This document shows, one piece after another, positions 38,306-49,156 of a stretch of 64,000 nt of DNA (position 1 is its first letter; every line of letters begins with the position of its first letter). The notes beneath the pieces are model-generated. The model was given only the letters and a program-made list of their open reading frames with translations. It ran no database searches and had not been told where the DNA came from. Source of the stretch: Mobilitalea sibirica (GTDB taxonomy: Bacteria; Bacillota; Clostridia; Lachnospirales; Lachnospiraceae); contig NZ_JAEAGR010000001.1 in the NCBI RefSeq assembly GCF_015999265.1, positions 1 through 64,000 on the forward strand, written 5' to 3'. The position numbers and the translations under genes were made by a program.

Positions 38306-39332
38306 ATGGTATGAACAAACTGCCCAAGACAGCGATGTTGTGATCTCCAGCCGCGTCAGACTTGCAAGAAATTTAGCAAACTATTCTTTTTCCAATAAGC
38401 TAAAGGAAGAACAGGCAGCAGAACTGGTTAAAGAAGTAAAAACTATCACCTCTTCTTTAGCAGAAAAAGCAAATAGAAAGTTTTATTCCTGTAATATCAG
38501 TACCTTAAGTGAGATTGATAAGTCCGCCATGGTTGAGAGGCATATTGTCAGTCCGCTGCTGGCAGAGAAAAAGCAGACCACCGGTTTAATCTTATCGGAA
38601 GATGAAACAATCAGTGTTATGATAAATGAAGAGGATCATGTAAGAATACAAGCCATCGTGGGTGGAATGAATTTAGAACAGGCATATGAGGAAGCGGATC
38701 GTATCGATGACATTGCTTATGAGAAGTTACATTTTGCATTCGATGAAAAGTATGGTTACTTAACATCCTGCCCAACCAATGCCGGTACCGGGATGCGTGC
38801 TTCCTATATGGTTTTTTTACCGGCCTTAAGTGCAGCCAGAATGATACAGAAGCTGATTGAAGAGGTAGGCAAGTATGGAGTTACGATTCGTGGTATTTAC
38901 GGAGAAGGAACGAAGAGTCTTGGAAGTATCTATCAGATTTCTAATCAGAAAACCTTAGGAAATTCGGAACGGGAGATTATTGATAACCTAAACCGTATTG
39001 TCACTCAGGTTATAAAACAGGAAAGAAAAAGACGGGAATATATGCTATCTGTTAATTCCGATGAAATAGAAGATCAGGTATACCGCTCTTACGGTATATT
39101 AAAATTTGCCCGCCAAATTGCATCCGACGATGCTATGACATTGTTATCCCAATTAAAGTTTGGTGCAGACTGCGGGGTAATTAAATTTGATAGGGAATTC
39201 AATGTTCATAAGCTGATGATGGGAGTACAACCCGGAAGTCTTCAGTGGACCCTTGGTAAAAATGTAGGTAGTACGACAAGGGATCAGTCAAGAGCTGAAT
39301 ATATCAGAAAGGAATTACCTACAATTATATAA
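38298..39332 (+). CDS. mcsB: Protein arginine kinase McsB
   Basis: This 344-residue member of the phosphagen kinase family phosphorylates arginines on proteins, tagging them for degradation by ClpC-ClpP. Substrate-binding SSRVRLARNL is near residue 15. The NEEDHVRIQ loop is near 113, and CPTNAGTGMRAS, with the catalytic cysteine, is near 158. AAAGGAGG precedes the ATG. McsA is the partner from the overlapping gene upstream. Confidence 0.95.
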   Translation: MLKWYEQTAQDSDVVISSRVRLARNLANYSFSNKLKEEQAAELVKEVKTITSSLAEKANRKFYSCNISTLSEIDKSAMVERHIVSPLLAEKKQTTGLILSEDETISVMINEEDHVRIQAIVGGMNLEQAYEEADRIDDIAYEKLHFAFDEKYGYLTSCPTNAGTGMRASYMVFLPALSAARMIQKLIEEVGKYGVTIRGIYGEGTKSLGSIYQISNQKTLGNSEREIIDNLNRIVTQVIKQERKRREYMLSVNSDEIEDQVYRSYGILKFARQIASDDAMTLLSQLKFGADCGVIKFDREFNVHKLMMGVQPGSLQWTLGKNVGSTTRDQSRAEYIRKELPTII

Positions 39333-39385
39333 ACAGGACGAATAATTATTAATGAAAGTACTCTTAAGTGAATGGAGGACACAAT

Positions 39386-41833
39386 ATGATGTATGATAAA
39401 TTTACCGAAAATGCAAAAAATGCAATTAATTTAGCGAAGGAAGTAGCTTACCGACTGTCTCATAATTATATTGGTACAGAGCACCTTCTGATTGGCTTAA
39501 TGGAAGTCGACGGAGTGGCCTCTAAGGTATTAGAGGAAAACGGTGTCAGTGTGGAAAAGGTTCTGGAACTGGTAAATCAACTGATTGCTCCGAATAATGG
39601 GGTTGAAATGATGGATGCCGGTAGCTTCACCCCCAGATCAAAGCGCATTCTGGACCAAAGCTATAAGGAAGCTGCCAAATTCAAAGCACAGCTGGTTGGA
39701 ACGGAGCATATATTACTTGCACTTATTAAGGAGACCGATTGTATTGCTGTACGTCTTTTGAATACACTCGGTGTAAATATACAGAAGGTATATATTGATA
39801 TCTTAACCGCTTCCGGTGTCGATGTAAGTGCCGCTAAGACAGATTATTCAGCAGGAAAGAATAAGGGGAAAGCAAAATCAGCAACTCCGACTTTGGACCA
39901 ATACAGCCGTGATTTAACAGAGTATGCCAGAGAGGGTAAATTAGACCCTGTCATCGGTCGTGAAAATGAGATACAAAGAGTTGTTCAGATCCTTAGCAGA
40001 AGAACTAAAAATAACCCATGCTTAGTAGGTGAACCGGGTGTTGGTAAAACTGCAATCGCAGAAGGGCTGGCTCTAAAAATTGTAGAAGGAAATATCCCTG
40101 ATGTCATTAAGGAAAAGAGGGTCGTTACCTTAGACTTATCTGGTATGGTGGCAGGTTCAAAATACCGTGGTGAATTTGAAGAAAGAATTAAGAAAGTAAT
40201 CAGTGAAGTAATCGGAGATGGCAATGTACTTCTCTTTATTGATGAAATTCATACCATCATCGGAGCAGGTGGTGCGGAGGGAGCAATTGATGCTTCCAAT
40301 ATTCTAAAGCCCTCCTTAGCTCGTGGAGAGTTACAAATTATCGGTGCAACAACCAGAGAAGAGTATCGTAAATATATTGAAAAGGATGCAGCTTTGGAAA
40401 GAAGGTTCCAACCGGTTGTCGTAGATGAACCCTCCGAAGAAGAGGCAATTCAGATTTTATTCGGACTTCGGGATAAATACGAAGCACATCATCAGGTACG
40501 CATTACGGATAGCGCTTTAGAAGCTGCTGTAAAGTTATCAAGCCGTTATATTAACGACCGACATCTGCCGGATAAAGCAATTGATTTAATGGATGAGGCT
40601 GCTTCCAAGGTCCGATTAAGTACGTATACCTCTTCACCACAGGTTAAGGAATTGGAACAGGAAATCAAGCGTTTGGAAGATGAGAAAGAAAAAGCAATCA
40701 AACAGGAGGCTTATGAAAAAGCCGGTGAGATAAAGAAACAACAGGAAGCTGCGCAGGAACAGCTGGAGAAACAGAAAGTTCTTGAAGAAAAACAGCGGAC
40801 GGAAAAACAATTGGTAGTGGACGAAAATGAAATTGCTGAGATTATATCCAGCTGGACAAAAATACCGGTGAAGAAGCTGGCAGAAGAAGAGACAGAAAGA
40901 CTTCAAAATCTTGAAAAAATTCTTCATGAACGAGTTGTTGGCCAGGATGAAGCCGTAGGCAGCGTTGCCAGAGCAATTCGTAGAGGTAGAGTAGGTTTAA
41001 AAGACCCTAATCGTCCAATTGGTTCCTTCTTATTTTTAGGGCCTACGGGTGTTGGTAAGACGGAGCTTTCAAAAGCATTGGCAGAAGCTATGTTTGGCAG
41101 TGAAAACTCAATTATTAGAGTTGATATGTCGGAATATATGGAAAAGCACAGTGTAAGTAAACTGATTGGTTCCCCTCCGGGATATGTTGGATATGATGAG
41201 GGAGGCCAATTAAGCGAAAAGGTCAGACAAAATCCTTATTCCGTTATCTTGTTTGATGAGGTAGAGAAAGCACATCCTGATGTATTCAATATTTTATTGC
41301 AGGTACTGGATGATGGTCATATCACCGATGCGCAGGGTAGAAGAGTAAGCTTTAAAAATACAATTATTATCATGACCTCCAATGCCGGAGCACAGAACAT
41401 CATAGCCCCGAAACGTCTAGGCTTTACCTCGGTTGTCGATGACAAAGAGGATTATAAGAGGATGAAGGAAGGAGTAATGGATGAGGTTAAGAGAATCTTC
41501 AAACCGGAATTCATTAACCGAATTGATGAGATTATCGTGTTCCACGCTCTATCAAAAGATGACATTAAGAGTATCGTGGCTATCATGGTTGCTACCATTG
41601 CCAAGAGAAGCAAAGCACAGATGAGCATCACCTTAGAAACCAGTGATGAAGTAATCAGTCATCTGGCTGAGGTAGGTTTTGATGAAAAATACGGTGCAAG
41701 ACCTTTAAGAAGGGCAATACAATCGAATATTGAAGACCGTTTGGCAGAGGCAATATTAGCGGGAAATATCAAAGAAGGAGATACTGTATCCATAGAGTAT
41801 CTTGACAATGAAATGGTTGTTAAAACGAAATAA
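39386..41833 (+). CDS. clpC: AAA+ unfoldase ClpC
   Basis: The protein has 815 residues, the usual ClpC size. Two Clp_N repeats (about 1-150) are followed by AAA domain 1 (Walker [10 protein letters not shown] at about 214, Walker [10 protein letters not shown]). A coiled UVR-containing middle domain (about 410-465) separates it from AAA domain 2 (Walker [10 protein letters not shown] at about 552). It unfolds arginine-phosphorylated or otherwise marked proteins for the ClpP protease. I chose the ATG at 39386 (MMYDKFTE) because GGAGG lies seven bases upstream; a GTG at 39368 overlaps that site. It is the last gene of the operon. Confidence 0.97.
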   Translation: MMYDKFTENAKNAINLAKEVAYRLSHNYIGTEHLLIGLMEVDGVASKVLEENGVSVEKVLELVNQLIAPNNGVEMMDAGSFTPRSKRILDQSYKEAAKFKAQLVGTEHILLALIKETDCIAVRLLNTLGVNIQKVYIDILTASGVDVSAAKTDYSAGKNKGKAKSATPTLDQYSRDLTEYAREGKLDPVIGRENEIQRVVQILSRRTKNNPCLVGEPGVGKTAIAEGLALKIVEGNIPDVIKEKRVVTLDLSGMVAGSKYRGEFEERIKKVISEVIGDGNVLLFIDEIHTIIGAGGAEGAIDASNILKPSLARGELQIIGATTREEYRKYIEKDAALERRFQPVVVDEPSEEEAIQILFGLRDKYEAHHQVRITDSALEAAVKLSSRYINDRHLPDKAIDLMDEAASKVRLSTYTSSPQVKELEQEIKRLEDEKEKAIKQEAYEKAGEIKKQQEAAQEQLEKQKVLEEKQRTEKQLVVDENEIAEIISSWTKIPVKKLAEEETERLQNLEKILHERVVGQDEAVGSVARAIRRGRVGLKDPNRPIGSFLFLGPTGVGKTELSKALAEAMFGSENSIIRVDMSEYMEKHSVSKLIGSPPGYVGYDEGGQLSEKVRQNPYSVILFDEVEKAHPDVFNILLQVLDDGHITDAQGRRVSFKNTIIIMTSNAGAQNIIAPKRLGFTSVVDDKEDYKRMKEGVMDEVKRIFKPEFINRIDEIIVFHALSKDDIKSIVAIMVATIAKRSKAQMSITLETSDEVISHLAEVGFDEKYGARPLRRAIQSNIEDRLAEAILAGNIKEGDTVSIEYLDNEMVVKTK

Positions 41834-41960
41834 TATTAGTGCACTCAGAAATTGAACTATGAAATTGTAGTAGAATTTGATCTCTATTTCGTTTATAATG
41901 TAATTGAAGTAATAAAAGTGTTCCATTTTAAGTTATCTGTCACGATAAATTTACGAACCT

Positions 41961-42010
41961 ATTGTAAAAGGTATAAAAAATAACGAAGTTGTTATAAAGC
42001 CTTTTACAAT
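41961..42010 (+). promoter_or_regulatory. Leader hairpin before the gene at 42035
   Basis: ATTGTAAAAGG and CCTTTTACAAT form a perfect 11-bp outer stem, extended inside by TATAA-TTATA. It ends 12 bases before the AGGAGG of the next gene. It may be the clpC terminator or a leader structure; no T-run follows, so I lean to a leader. Confidence 0.4.
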
Positions 42011-42034
42011 AAATACAATTAGGAGGGTCATATA

Positions 42035-42448
42035 ATGGCAGTTATTGAAGAGTTAATACGCAAGGAAAGTGATGGAACCATAAGTTTTGGCAATTACAAA
42101 TTAGATGTAAAATCTAAAATGTCAGACTTTGAACATGAAGGGGATTTATACAAGGTAAAAACCTATAATAAAATAACAAAGCTCGAGAAGAACGGCATGT
42201 TTGTTTATGAATCAGTGCCCGGTACCGCAGTATTTCACCTGAATATGAAGGAGAATGAAGTAAGTTATCAGGTGGTAGGTTTGGATACCGCTCAGATTAC
42301 CTTAGAGCTTGAAGCTGAGAAAGATTATGAGATATTTAAAAATGATTCTTATCTTGGCAAAATGAAAACAAATTTAGGGGGAAAGCTGGTATTTTCCGTG
42401 GATTTGAATGAGGAAGAGAAAGCTTTTATAAAGGTGGTAAAACTATAG
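42035..42448 (+). CDS. Conserved protein of unknown function upstream of radA
   Basis: The protein has 137 residues, soluble, with no signal peptide and no cysteine. Alternating charged and hydrophobic residues suggest a beta-sandwich. Its stop codon directly abuts the radA start, so the two are read together. I recall similar short proteins next to radA in clostridia, but no role is known to me. Confidence 0.65.
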   Translation: MAVIEELIRKESDGTISFGNYKLDVKSKMSDFEHEGDLYKVKTYNKITKLEKNGMFVYESVPGTAVFHLNMKENEVSYQVVGLDTAQITLELEAEKDYEIFKNDSYLGKMKTNLGGKLVFSVDLNEEEKAFIKVVKL

Positions 42449-43804
42449 ATGGCTAAGAGTAAGGCCGTGTTCTTCTGTAAGGAATGTGGTTTCGAATCTG
42501 CAAAATGGGTAGGTCAGTGCCCAGGCTGTAAGCAATGGGATACGTTTGTAGAGGAACCGGTTGTGAAAAAGAGTACCTCGAGCAGCAAGAGTCGAATTGC
42601 CAGAGAACCTGAAACTCTGTCAAGTATTAAAACCGAAGATAATGTAAGAGTAAGCTCAGGGATTGGAGAACTGGACCGGGTTTTAGGCGGAGGTATTGTA
42701 CCGGCTAGCCTTGTACTGGTCGGAGGTGACCCGGGCATCGGAAAATCCACACTGCTCTTACAGATGTGCAGGGAAATCGTAAATCAAACGAAACAGGTAT
42801 TATATATATCCGGTGAAGAATCTTTAAGCCAGATTAAAATGAGGGCAGAGAGGCTCGGTGTGTTTCACGGCGAGCTTCTGCTCCTTTGTGAAACCGATCT
42901 AGATTTAATTGAAGATTCCATTCAAAAGCATAAGCCTGATATCGTGGTAATCGATTCCATCCAGACCATGTTTAAGGATGAGGTGAGTTCTGCACCGGGC
43001 AGCGTAAGCCAGGTAAGGGAGGCTACCGCTGCGTTAATGCGTATTGCTAAAGGTCTGGGGGTAACGGTATTTATCATCGGACATGTGACCAAAGAAGGTA
43101 TGGTTGCCGGACCGAGGGTACTGGAACATATGGTAGATACCGTACTTTATTTTGAAGGTGATAATCATGCTTCTTACCGGGTACTACGAGCAGTAAAAAA
43201 CCGATTTGGCTCTACCAATGAAATTGGGGTATTTGAAATGCGAAATACCGGCCTGGTTGAGGTAAAAAATCCATCCGAATATATGTTAAAGGGAAGACCA
43301 GAAGGAGAATCGGGATCTGTTGTCGCGGCCTCCATTGAGGGGACAAGACCTATCCTGGTTGAAGTACAGGCCTTGGTTTGCCGGACGAATTTTAATATGC
43401 CAAGAAGAACAGCAGCCGGAACAGATTATAACCGTGTAAATCTGCTCATGGCAGTTTTAGAAAAGCGCCTTGGCATTCAACTAGCGGACTGTGATGCCTA
43501 TGTTAATGTAGCAGGCGGAATACGAATTACGGAACCGGCACTGGATCTTGCGGTAGTATCTGCAATCTTATCCAGTTATAAGAACGTAGCCTTAGATAAC
43601 AGAACAATATTATTCGGTGAGGTAGGTCTGACCGGAGAAATCCGAGCAGTTAATATGGCGGAACAAAGGGCTATTGAAGCTGCCAAAATGGGCTTTGAGA
43701 CATGTATTTTACCACAAGCGAATAAAGAGCACATCAAGGTTCAGGGAATACAGTTAATCGGTGTTAAAAACATTCAAGAAGTAATGAGGATGTATATAAA
43801 GTAA
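42449..43804 (+). CDS. radA: DNA repair protein RadA (Sms)
   Basis: The protein has 451 residues. A zinc finger near the N-terminus uses C10, C13, C24 and C27. The RecA-like ATPase has Walker A GGDPGIGKST at about 92. The RadA-specific KNRFG motif is at about 250. A Lon-protease-like domain (about 290-451) contains RAAGTDYNRV and ITEPALDLAV. It helps branch migration in recombinational repair. There is no ribosome site in the short junction; translation is probably coupled to the gene just upstream. Confidence 0.95.
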   Translation: MAKSKAVFFCKECGFESAKWVGQCPGCKQWDTFVEEPVVKKSTSSSKSRIAREPETLSSIKTEDNVRVSSGIGELDRVLGGGIVPASLVLVGGDPGIGKSTLLLQMCREIVNQTKQVLYISGEESLSQIKMRAERLGVFHGELLLLCETDLDLIEDSIQKHKPDIVVIDSIQTMFKDEVSSAPGSVSQVREATAALMRIAKGLGVTVFIIGHVTKEGMVAGPRVLEHMVDTVLYFEGDNHASYRVLRAVKNRFGSTNEIGVFEMRNTGLVEVKNPSEYMLKGRPEGESGSVVAASIEGTRPILVEVQALVCRTNFNMPRRTAAGTDYNRVNLLMAVLEKRLGIQLADCDAYVNVAGGIRITEPALDLAVVSAILSSYKNVALDNRTILFGEVGLTGEIRAVNMAEQRAIEAAKMGFETCILPQANKEHIKVQGIQLIGVKNIQEVMRMYIK

Positions 43805-44049
43805 TTGATAGAATAGATAAATAATTAGCATGTACAATTATTGTACTATATGTGACTTGCGTATTGTCTTAATGGAACATAAATTCTTCTCACGTAAAAT
43901 TAAGAGAAAAGTTTGAATGGTACAATTGCTGGTGCAGAGTTGATGCTGACTATGGAATAAATTACACTCATACATACTATAAAATATAAACGAGATTTGA
44001 TATACCAAAATATTACAGTGCAAAGTCGTGCTAAAATCTTAAAATTATA

Positions 44050-44078
44050 TTGACAATTAAGACAATTCATAGTACTAT
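44050..44078 (+). promoter_or_regulatory. Promoter of tRNA-Trp
   Basis: TTGACA (44050-44055), a 17-base spacer and TACTAT (44073-44078) lie 18 bases before the tRNA. Confidence 0.65.
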
Positions 44079-44095
44079 AAATAGGCGACATAAAT

Positions 44096-44168
44096 AGGGG
44101 TATAGTTCAGCTGGTAGAATAACGGTCTCCAAAACCGCAGGTCGTGGGTTCAAATCCTACTGCCCCTG
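44096..44168 (+). tRNA. trnW: tRNA-Trp (anticodon CCA)
   Basis: The 73 bases fold as a standard cloverleaf. The acceptor stem is AGGGGTA with TGCCCCT and the discriminator base is G. The anticodon loop is CTCCAAA with CCA, and the T-loop reads GGTTCAAATCC. No CCA is encoded. A promoter lies upstream and a terminator 14 bases downstream. Confidence 0.93.
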
Positions 44169-44181
44169 TAGACACAGAAAG

Positions 44182-44207
44182 GCTCATACGAAAGTATGAG
44201 CTTTTTT
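44182..44207 (+). terminator. Terminator of tRNA-Trp
   Basis: GCTCATAC, loop GAAA, GTATGAGC, then TTTTTT. The arms extend outward: GCCCCTGTAGACACA at 44162-44176 pairs with the inverted copy TGTGTCTGCAGGGGC ending at 44222, so the full inverted repeat includes the 3' end of the tRNA itself. Confidence 0.88.
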
Positions 44208-44228
44208 GTGTCTGCAGGGGCAGCGGTT

Positions 44229-44648
44229 TTATATCTTTTTAAGCAAGCTTTTTAACAGGTTTAAATTTTCTAACCCTATTTGTTCTGCAAGATCTCGTTC
44301 GACTGCTTCTTTAAACATATTATTTTCTAAGAATAAACGTTCACCCAATGGGGTAAGTTTAAGACATTTTTTCTTGTTATTATTTACAACATTATTAATC
44401 GTTATAATACCTTTTGAATTTAAAGCTTTAATACATTTGTGAGTTGCCTGCCTTGTTATGTTGACTTGTTGTGCTATTTCTGAAATAGTAGGCTGTTTCC
44501 CATAAATAAGGTAAATGACAAGCCATTCTGAATTAGTTATAAAAATGTTATATGAGTTTTTACATTCTTTTTCAATCATTTTCTTGAACTTATAATATTT
44601 TAAATTTATTAATTCTATTAAATTTAAGTTATTAGCTTCACTTTCCAC
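44229..44648 (-). CDS. MarR-family transcriptional regulator
   Basis: The protein has 139 residues with a winged-helix core. The helix-turn-helix region reads PTISEIAQQVNITRQATHKCIKALNSKGII (about residues 56-85). MarR proteins are dimeric repressors released by small molecules. The start is a GTG after GAGGTG at 6 bases. It is divergent from carD, with a shared palindrome over both -35 boxes, so it probably represses both genes. The gene is AT-richer than its neighbours. Confidence 0.85.
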   Translation of the reverse strand: MESEANNLNLIELINLKYYKFKKMIEKECKNSYNIFITNSEWLVIYLIYGKQPTISEIAQQVNITRQATHKCIKALNSKGIITINNVVNNNKKKCLKLTPLGERLFLENNMFKEAVERDLAEQIGLENLNLLKSLLKKI

Positions 44649-44666
44649 TCATTTCACCTCAGAAGA

Positions 44667-44729
44667 AGTATACTATAATAGAAGAAAAATGTCAACCAAG
44701 TTGACATTTAATAATTAGTATGTTATATT
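44667..44729. promoter_or_regulatory. Back-to-back promoters of marR and carD with a shared operator
   Basis: Minus strand: TTGACA (44690-44695), 17-base spacer, TATACT (44667-44672) toward marR. Plus strand: TTGACA (44701-44706), 17-base spacer, TATATT (44724-44729) toward carD. A perfect palindrome AAATGTCAAC-CAA-GTTGACATTT (44687-44709) covers both -35 boxes, so one bound dimer would shut both promoters. Confidence 0.75.
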
Positions 44730-44766
44730 TGTATTGGTAACCTAGGTGAAAAATGGAGGCGATAAA

Positions 44767-45279
44767 ATGTTTAAGAAAGGTGATTATATTATTTACTCTT
44801 GTCGGGGTGTATGTTTAATCAAGGATATAAAAGAGAAAACGATAGAAAATAAGAAAAATATGTATTATATCATGCATCCGGTAAATATAAAAAATTCTAT
44901 TATTATGACTCCAGTTGATAATGAAAAAGTAAAAATGCGTAAGGTTATGAAAAAGGAAAAAGCAGAGGATATTATAGATACATTATTAGACAATAGTGAT
45001 TTGCCGCGTATTACTGATAAAAAGATGAGAGAACGTGTTTATAATAAAATGCTGAAAGAAGGAAATCCAAGCGAATTAGTAGAAATAATTAATGCTTTGA
45101 ATGAGGAAGAGAATGAAAAAAGAGCGGAAGGAAGAAAAAAATCTGCTACGGATGAAAAATATTTAGAAAAGGCAAAAGAATTATTATTTACTGAATTGTC
45201 AGTATCCTTAGGAGTGGGATTTGAACAAATAAAACAAAGAGTAGAATCTATCCTTCAGGAAAAATTAAAGTATTGCTAA
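44767..45279 (+). CDS. CarD-family transcriptional regulator
   Basis: The protein has 170 residues from the ATG at 44767 (GGAGG seven bases upstream). The N-terminal 60 residues form a CarD/TRCF-type RNA-polymerase-binding domain (FKKGDYIIYSCRGVCLIKDI). The helical C-terminal half would contact promoter DNA. CarD proteins bind the RNA polymerase beta subunit and help open promoters. Its control by a divergent MarR repressor is inferred from the shared operator. A terminator follows. Confidence 0.83.
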   Translation: MFKKGDYIIYSCRGVCLIKDIKEKTIENKKNMYYIMHPVNIKNSIIMTPVDNEKVKMRKVMKKEKAEDIIDTLLDNSDLPRITDKKMRERVYNKMLKEGNPSELVEIINALNEEENEKRAEGRKKSATDEKYLEKAKELLFTELSVSLGVGFEQIKQRVESILQEKLKYC

Positions 45280-45295
45280 AAATAGAGACAGAACT

Positions 45296-45335
45296 AATAA
45301 TAGTAGTCATTTTTTATGTACTACTATTATTTTTG
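45296..45335 (+). terminator. Terminator of carD
   Basis: AATAATAGTAGT and ACTACTATTATT form a perfect 12-bp stem, followed by TTTT. Confidence 0.8.
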
Positions 45336-45339
45336 TGTA

Positions 45340-45552
45340 AAGTTAGAGACTAATGCACGACAATATGGCGTGATGTTTAGTGTTTCATTTGATATCAATT
45401 TAGACAAGATGTTGGACTTATTGGACAAGGGCAAAATCCTCTATGTCATGTATTGGGAATCCAGTGGACAAGAAGGCCATTCAGTCATAATTCAGGGCTA
45501 CTGGAAGCTTGGAGATAGTGTTTATTTCTTTTACGTTCCTTCTTCTCTATAA
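45340..45552 (+). pseudogene. Remnant of a papain-like (C39-type) cysteine peptidase
   Basis: An open frame without a proper start or ribosome site encodes about 70 residues ending in LYVMYWESSGQEGHSVIIQGYW. The GHSVIIQGY stretch resembles the histidine motif of C39-like and papain-like peptidases (GHxVVIxGY). The catalytic cysteine part is absent. The frame begins right in the carD terminator and runs into the 3' end of the AraC gene, so I read it as the tail of a lost gene. The homology is by eye only. Confidence 0.4.
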
Positions 45553-46310
45553 TCCCCCGGTGTACATCCGCATTGGGATTTAAATATCCGATTGAAATGG
45601 CAAATGTTATTGAAACCTGAATCATATGCAGCTTGTTTGATCGTTACAGCATCATTCTTCATCAGGTATTTTGCTTTCTGTAATCTTGCTTGAATTAGCT
45701 CTTCCTTCGGGGTGCTATGGAAGAAAAGATCATAGTACTTATAAAGTTGACTTTTTCCGATATTTAATATTTTACACATCTTTTCCACAGTCCATGGTTG
45801 CTCACAGCTTGCCAGCATCTGTTCACGAAGACTTAGAAGCTCAGGGTAAATATTCTGCCTTTGCTCATTAGGAATTGTCTCCCGAAGTTGACCTCTGTGA
45901 AGCAATATGAGAAGCTGATGAATATATAGATCCGTCATTTGAGCTGCCTTTGAAAATTTATTTATGTATTCCTGGTAAATCTTCTTCAGCAGCCAATTAA
46001 GCTCTTCGGTATTATCCGGGTAAAAAATCGTATTCTGTTTTATGTTATATTGTTTAATGATTTCATGATCACAAAAAAAGTGTACATAACTGTTGAAAAA
46101 CTCGTTATCTGCCTGATAGTGCTGATGATTTCCGGGAGAATAAAGGATACATGCTCCGGGCTTTGCACTCACTGTGCTTTTATTCGGAAAGTAAAAAGTC
46201 ATTGGTGATAGTATCAGTAAAAAAAGATAGCTGGTTGTTCCGGATGGACGTAAAATAGTATCGCGATCAGGATTATGTGTGTGATATCCGCAATAATCAA
46301 TCGTTATCAT
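45531..46310 (-). CDS. AraC-family transcriptional regulator
   Basis: The protein has 259 residues. An N-terminal cupin-like sensing domain (about 10-140) contains CILYSPGNHQHY. The C-terminal double helix-turn-helix (about 155-257) ends in the AraC signature FNNICHFNRIFKSQCGCTPGDYRE. It lies divergent from the GH51 arabinofuranosidase gene with 407 bases between, which makes it the likely sugar-responsive activator of that gene. Confidence 0.88.
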   Translation of the reverse strand: MITIDYCGYHTHNPDRDTILRPSGTTSYLFLLILSPMTFYFPNKSTVSAKPGACILYSPGNHQHYQADNEFFNSYVHFFCDHEIIKQYNIKQNTIFYPDNTEELNWLLKKIYQEYINKFSKAAQMTDLYIHQLLILLHRGQLRETIPNEQRQNIYPELLSLREQMLASCEQPWTVEKMCKILNIGKSQLYKYYDLFFHSTPKEELIQARLQKAKYLMKNDAVTIKQAAYDSGFNNICHFNRIFKSQCGCTPGDYREEGT

Positions 46311-48214
<1,904 letters not shown>

Positions 48215-48328
48215 AGATATAGATTCCTATATGTACAGCGATATAGGTTATGTTTATATTATGACTTTGTAGAGCGGTTACTAGATGAATATACTGAGAG
48301 TATGACTTGCTGTAATACACTGTTTGAG

Positions 48329-48404
48329 GGACATATTGTTGAATATGTATGAATAGAGGGAACAATTATGTTCCCTCTATTCATACATACTAAACGATGT
48401 GTCC
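48329..48404. terminator. Very long hairpin between convergent genes
   Basis: An inner stem of 19 perfect pairs (48346-48364 with 48369-48387) with a 4-base loop extends outward by about 17 more imperfect pairs from GGACAT to GTGTCC. No T-run follows on either side. Two smaller hairpins follow at 48408-48445 (CACTC-GAGTG and AAGTG-CACTT). It may be a bidirectional terminator or a palindromic repeat element. Confidence 0.55.
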
Positions 48405-48543
48405 TTCACTCTGTGAGTGCGAAAAGTGACCCTTCACCCGGGGCACTTCTGTTATATTCCCGAATGATTCATTTAGTAACAGGCCTTAATCATATAAATA
48501 TTATATTCCTTTTAGCAGGATAGAGAAATATTATACTTTCTGA

Positions 48544-49050
48544 TTATTTACATGGAAAGTTATTGAATAAGGTACTTAACATAGTTGCGTGACTTTGCTC
48601 GTCAATCATTACCATGTAGAAGGTATCGATGATAACCTGATCCATAGTAGATAATTGAACGTTTCGATAAAGAGTAACAGTCGCTAGTTCGTCGGTTAAA
48701 GCCTTTAATAAACCTTCCCTGTAACATTTTATACAGGCAGGAGTAACACAGTATTTTGGTTCGCAATCGGTATAATATATATATAACTTTATAAATATGT
48801 GTAAGTGTTCTAATTCATTATCACAAATCTGCTGAAGGAATTCACAGTGGAGTTTATTTGGAGCATCTTTTAAAAGATGTCGGTAATAATCAACGGCGTT
48901 TGCTTCATCTTCGATTGCTTTATGAATACAATGGAGGATTTGGTCAAACGGCTTAGGGCCTTTTAACGGTAAACTTGGGATCTGTACATTATCACAGAAC
49001 TTACTGTCAAAACAATTGAAGGTTTTTTCAGATGCTTGATACTGGAACAT
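48544..49050 (-). CDS. Ferritin-like di-iron protein
   Basis: The protein has 168 residues from the ATG at 49050, which has AGGAGG eight bases upstream (an ATG at 49056 is too close). The middle and end form a four-helix bundle with ferritin-like metal ligands: EDEANAVDYY, NELEHLHIF, DELATVTLYR and DEQSHATM. A Cys-rich loop (CEPKYCVTPACIKC) between helices may hold a metal. Similar proteins occur in spore-forming clostridia; whether it is a coat, rubrerythrin-like or iron-storage protein is open. Confidence 0.7.
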   Translation of the reverse strand: MFQYQASEKTFNCFDSKFCDNVQIPSLPLKGPKPFDQILHCIHKAIEDEANAVDYYRHLLKDAPNKLHCEFLQQICDNELEHLHIFIKLYIYYTDCEPKYCVTPACIKCYREGLLKALTDELATVTLYRNVQLSTMDQVIIDTFYMVMIDEQSHATMLSTLFNNFPCK

Positions 49051-49156
49051 ATACATAACCTCCTGTCAATTAAACAATGTTAAAATTATGTTCTTCATAT
49101 TATATTATGTTGGTTTTTGTGTTTTTGTTCTATATTTTATCTAATTAACAATTAAT

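Noticed and set aside
43838-44091. Two open frames on the minus strand before the tRNA
   Set aside because: They are Cys/Ile/Tyr-rich translations of AT-rich DNA, overlap each other and the tRNA promoter, and have no ribosome site.
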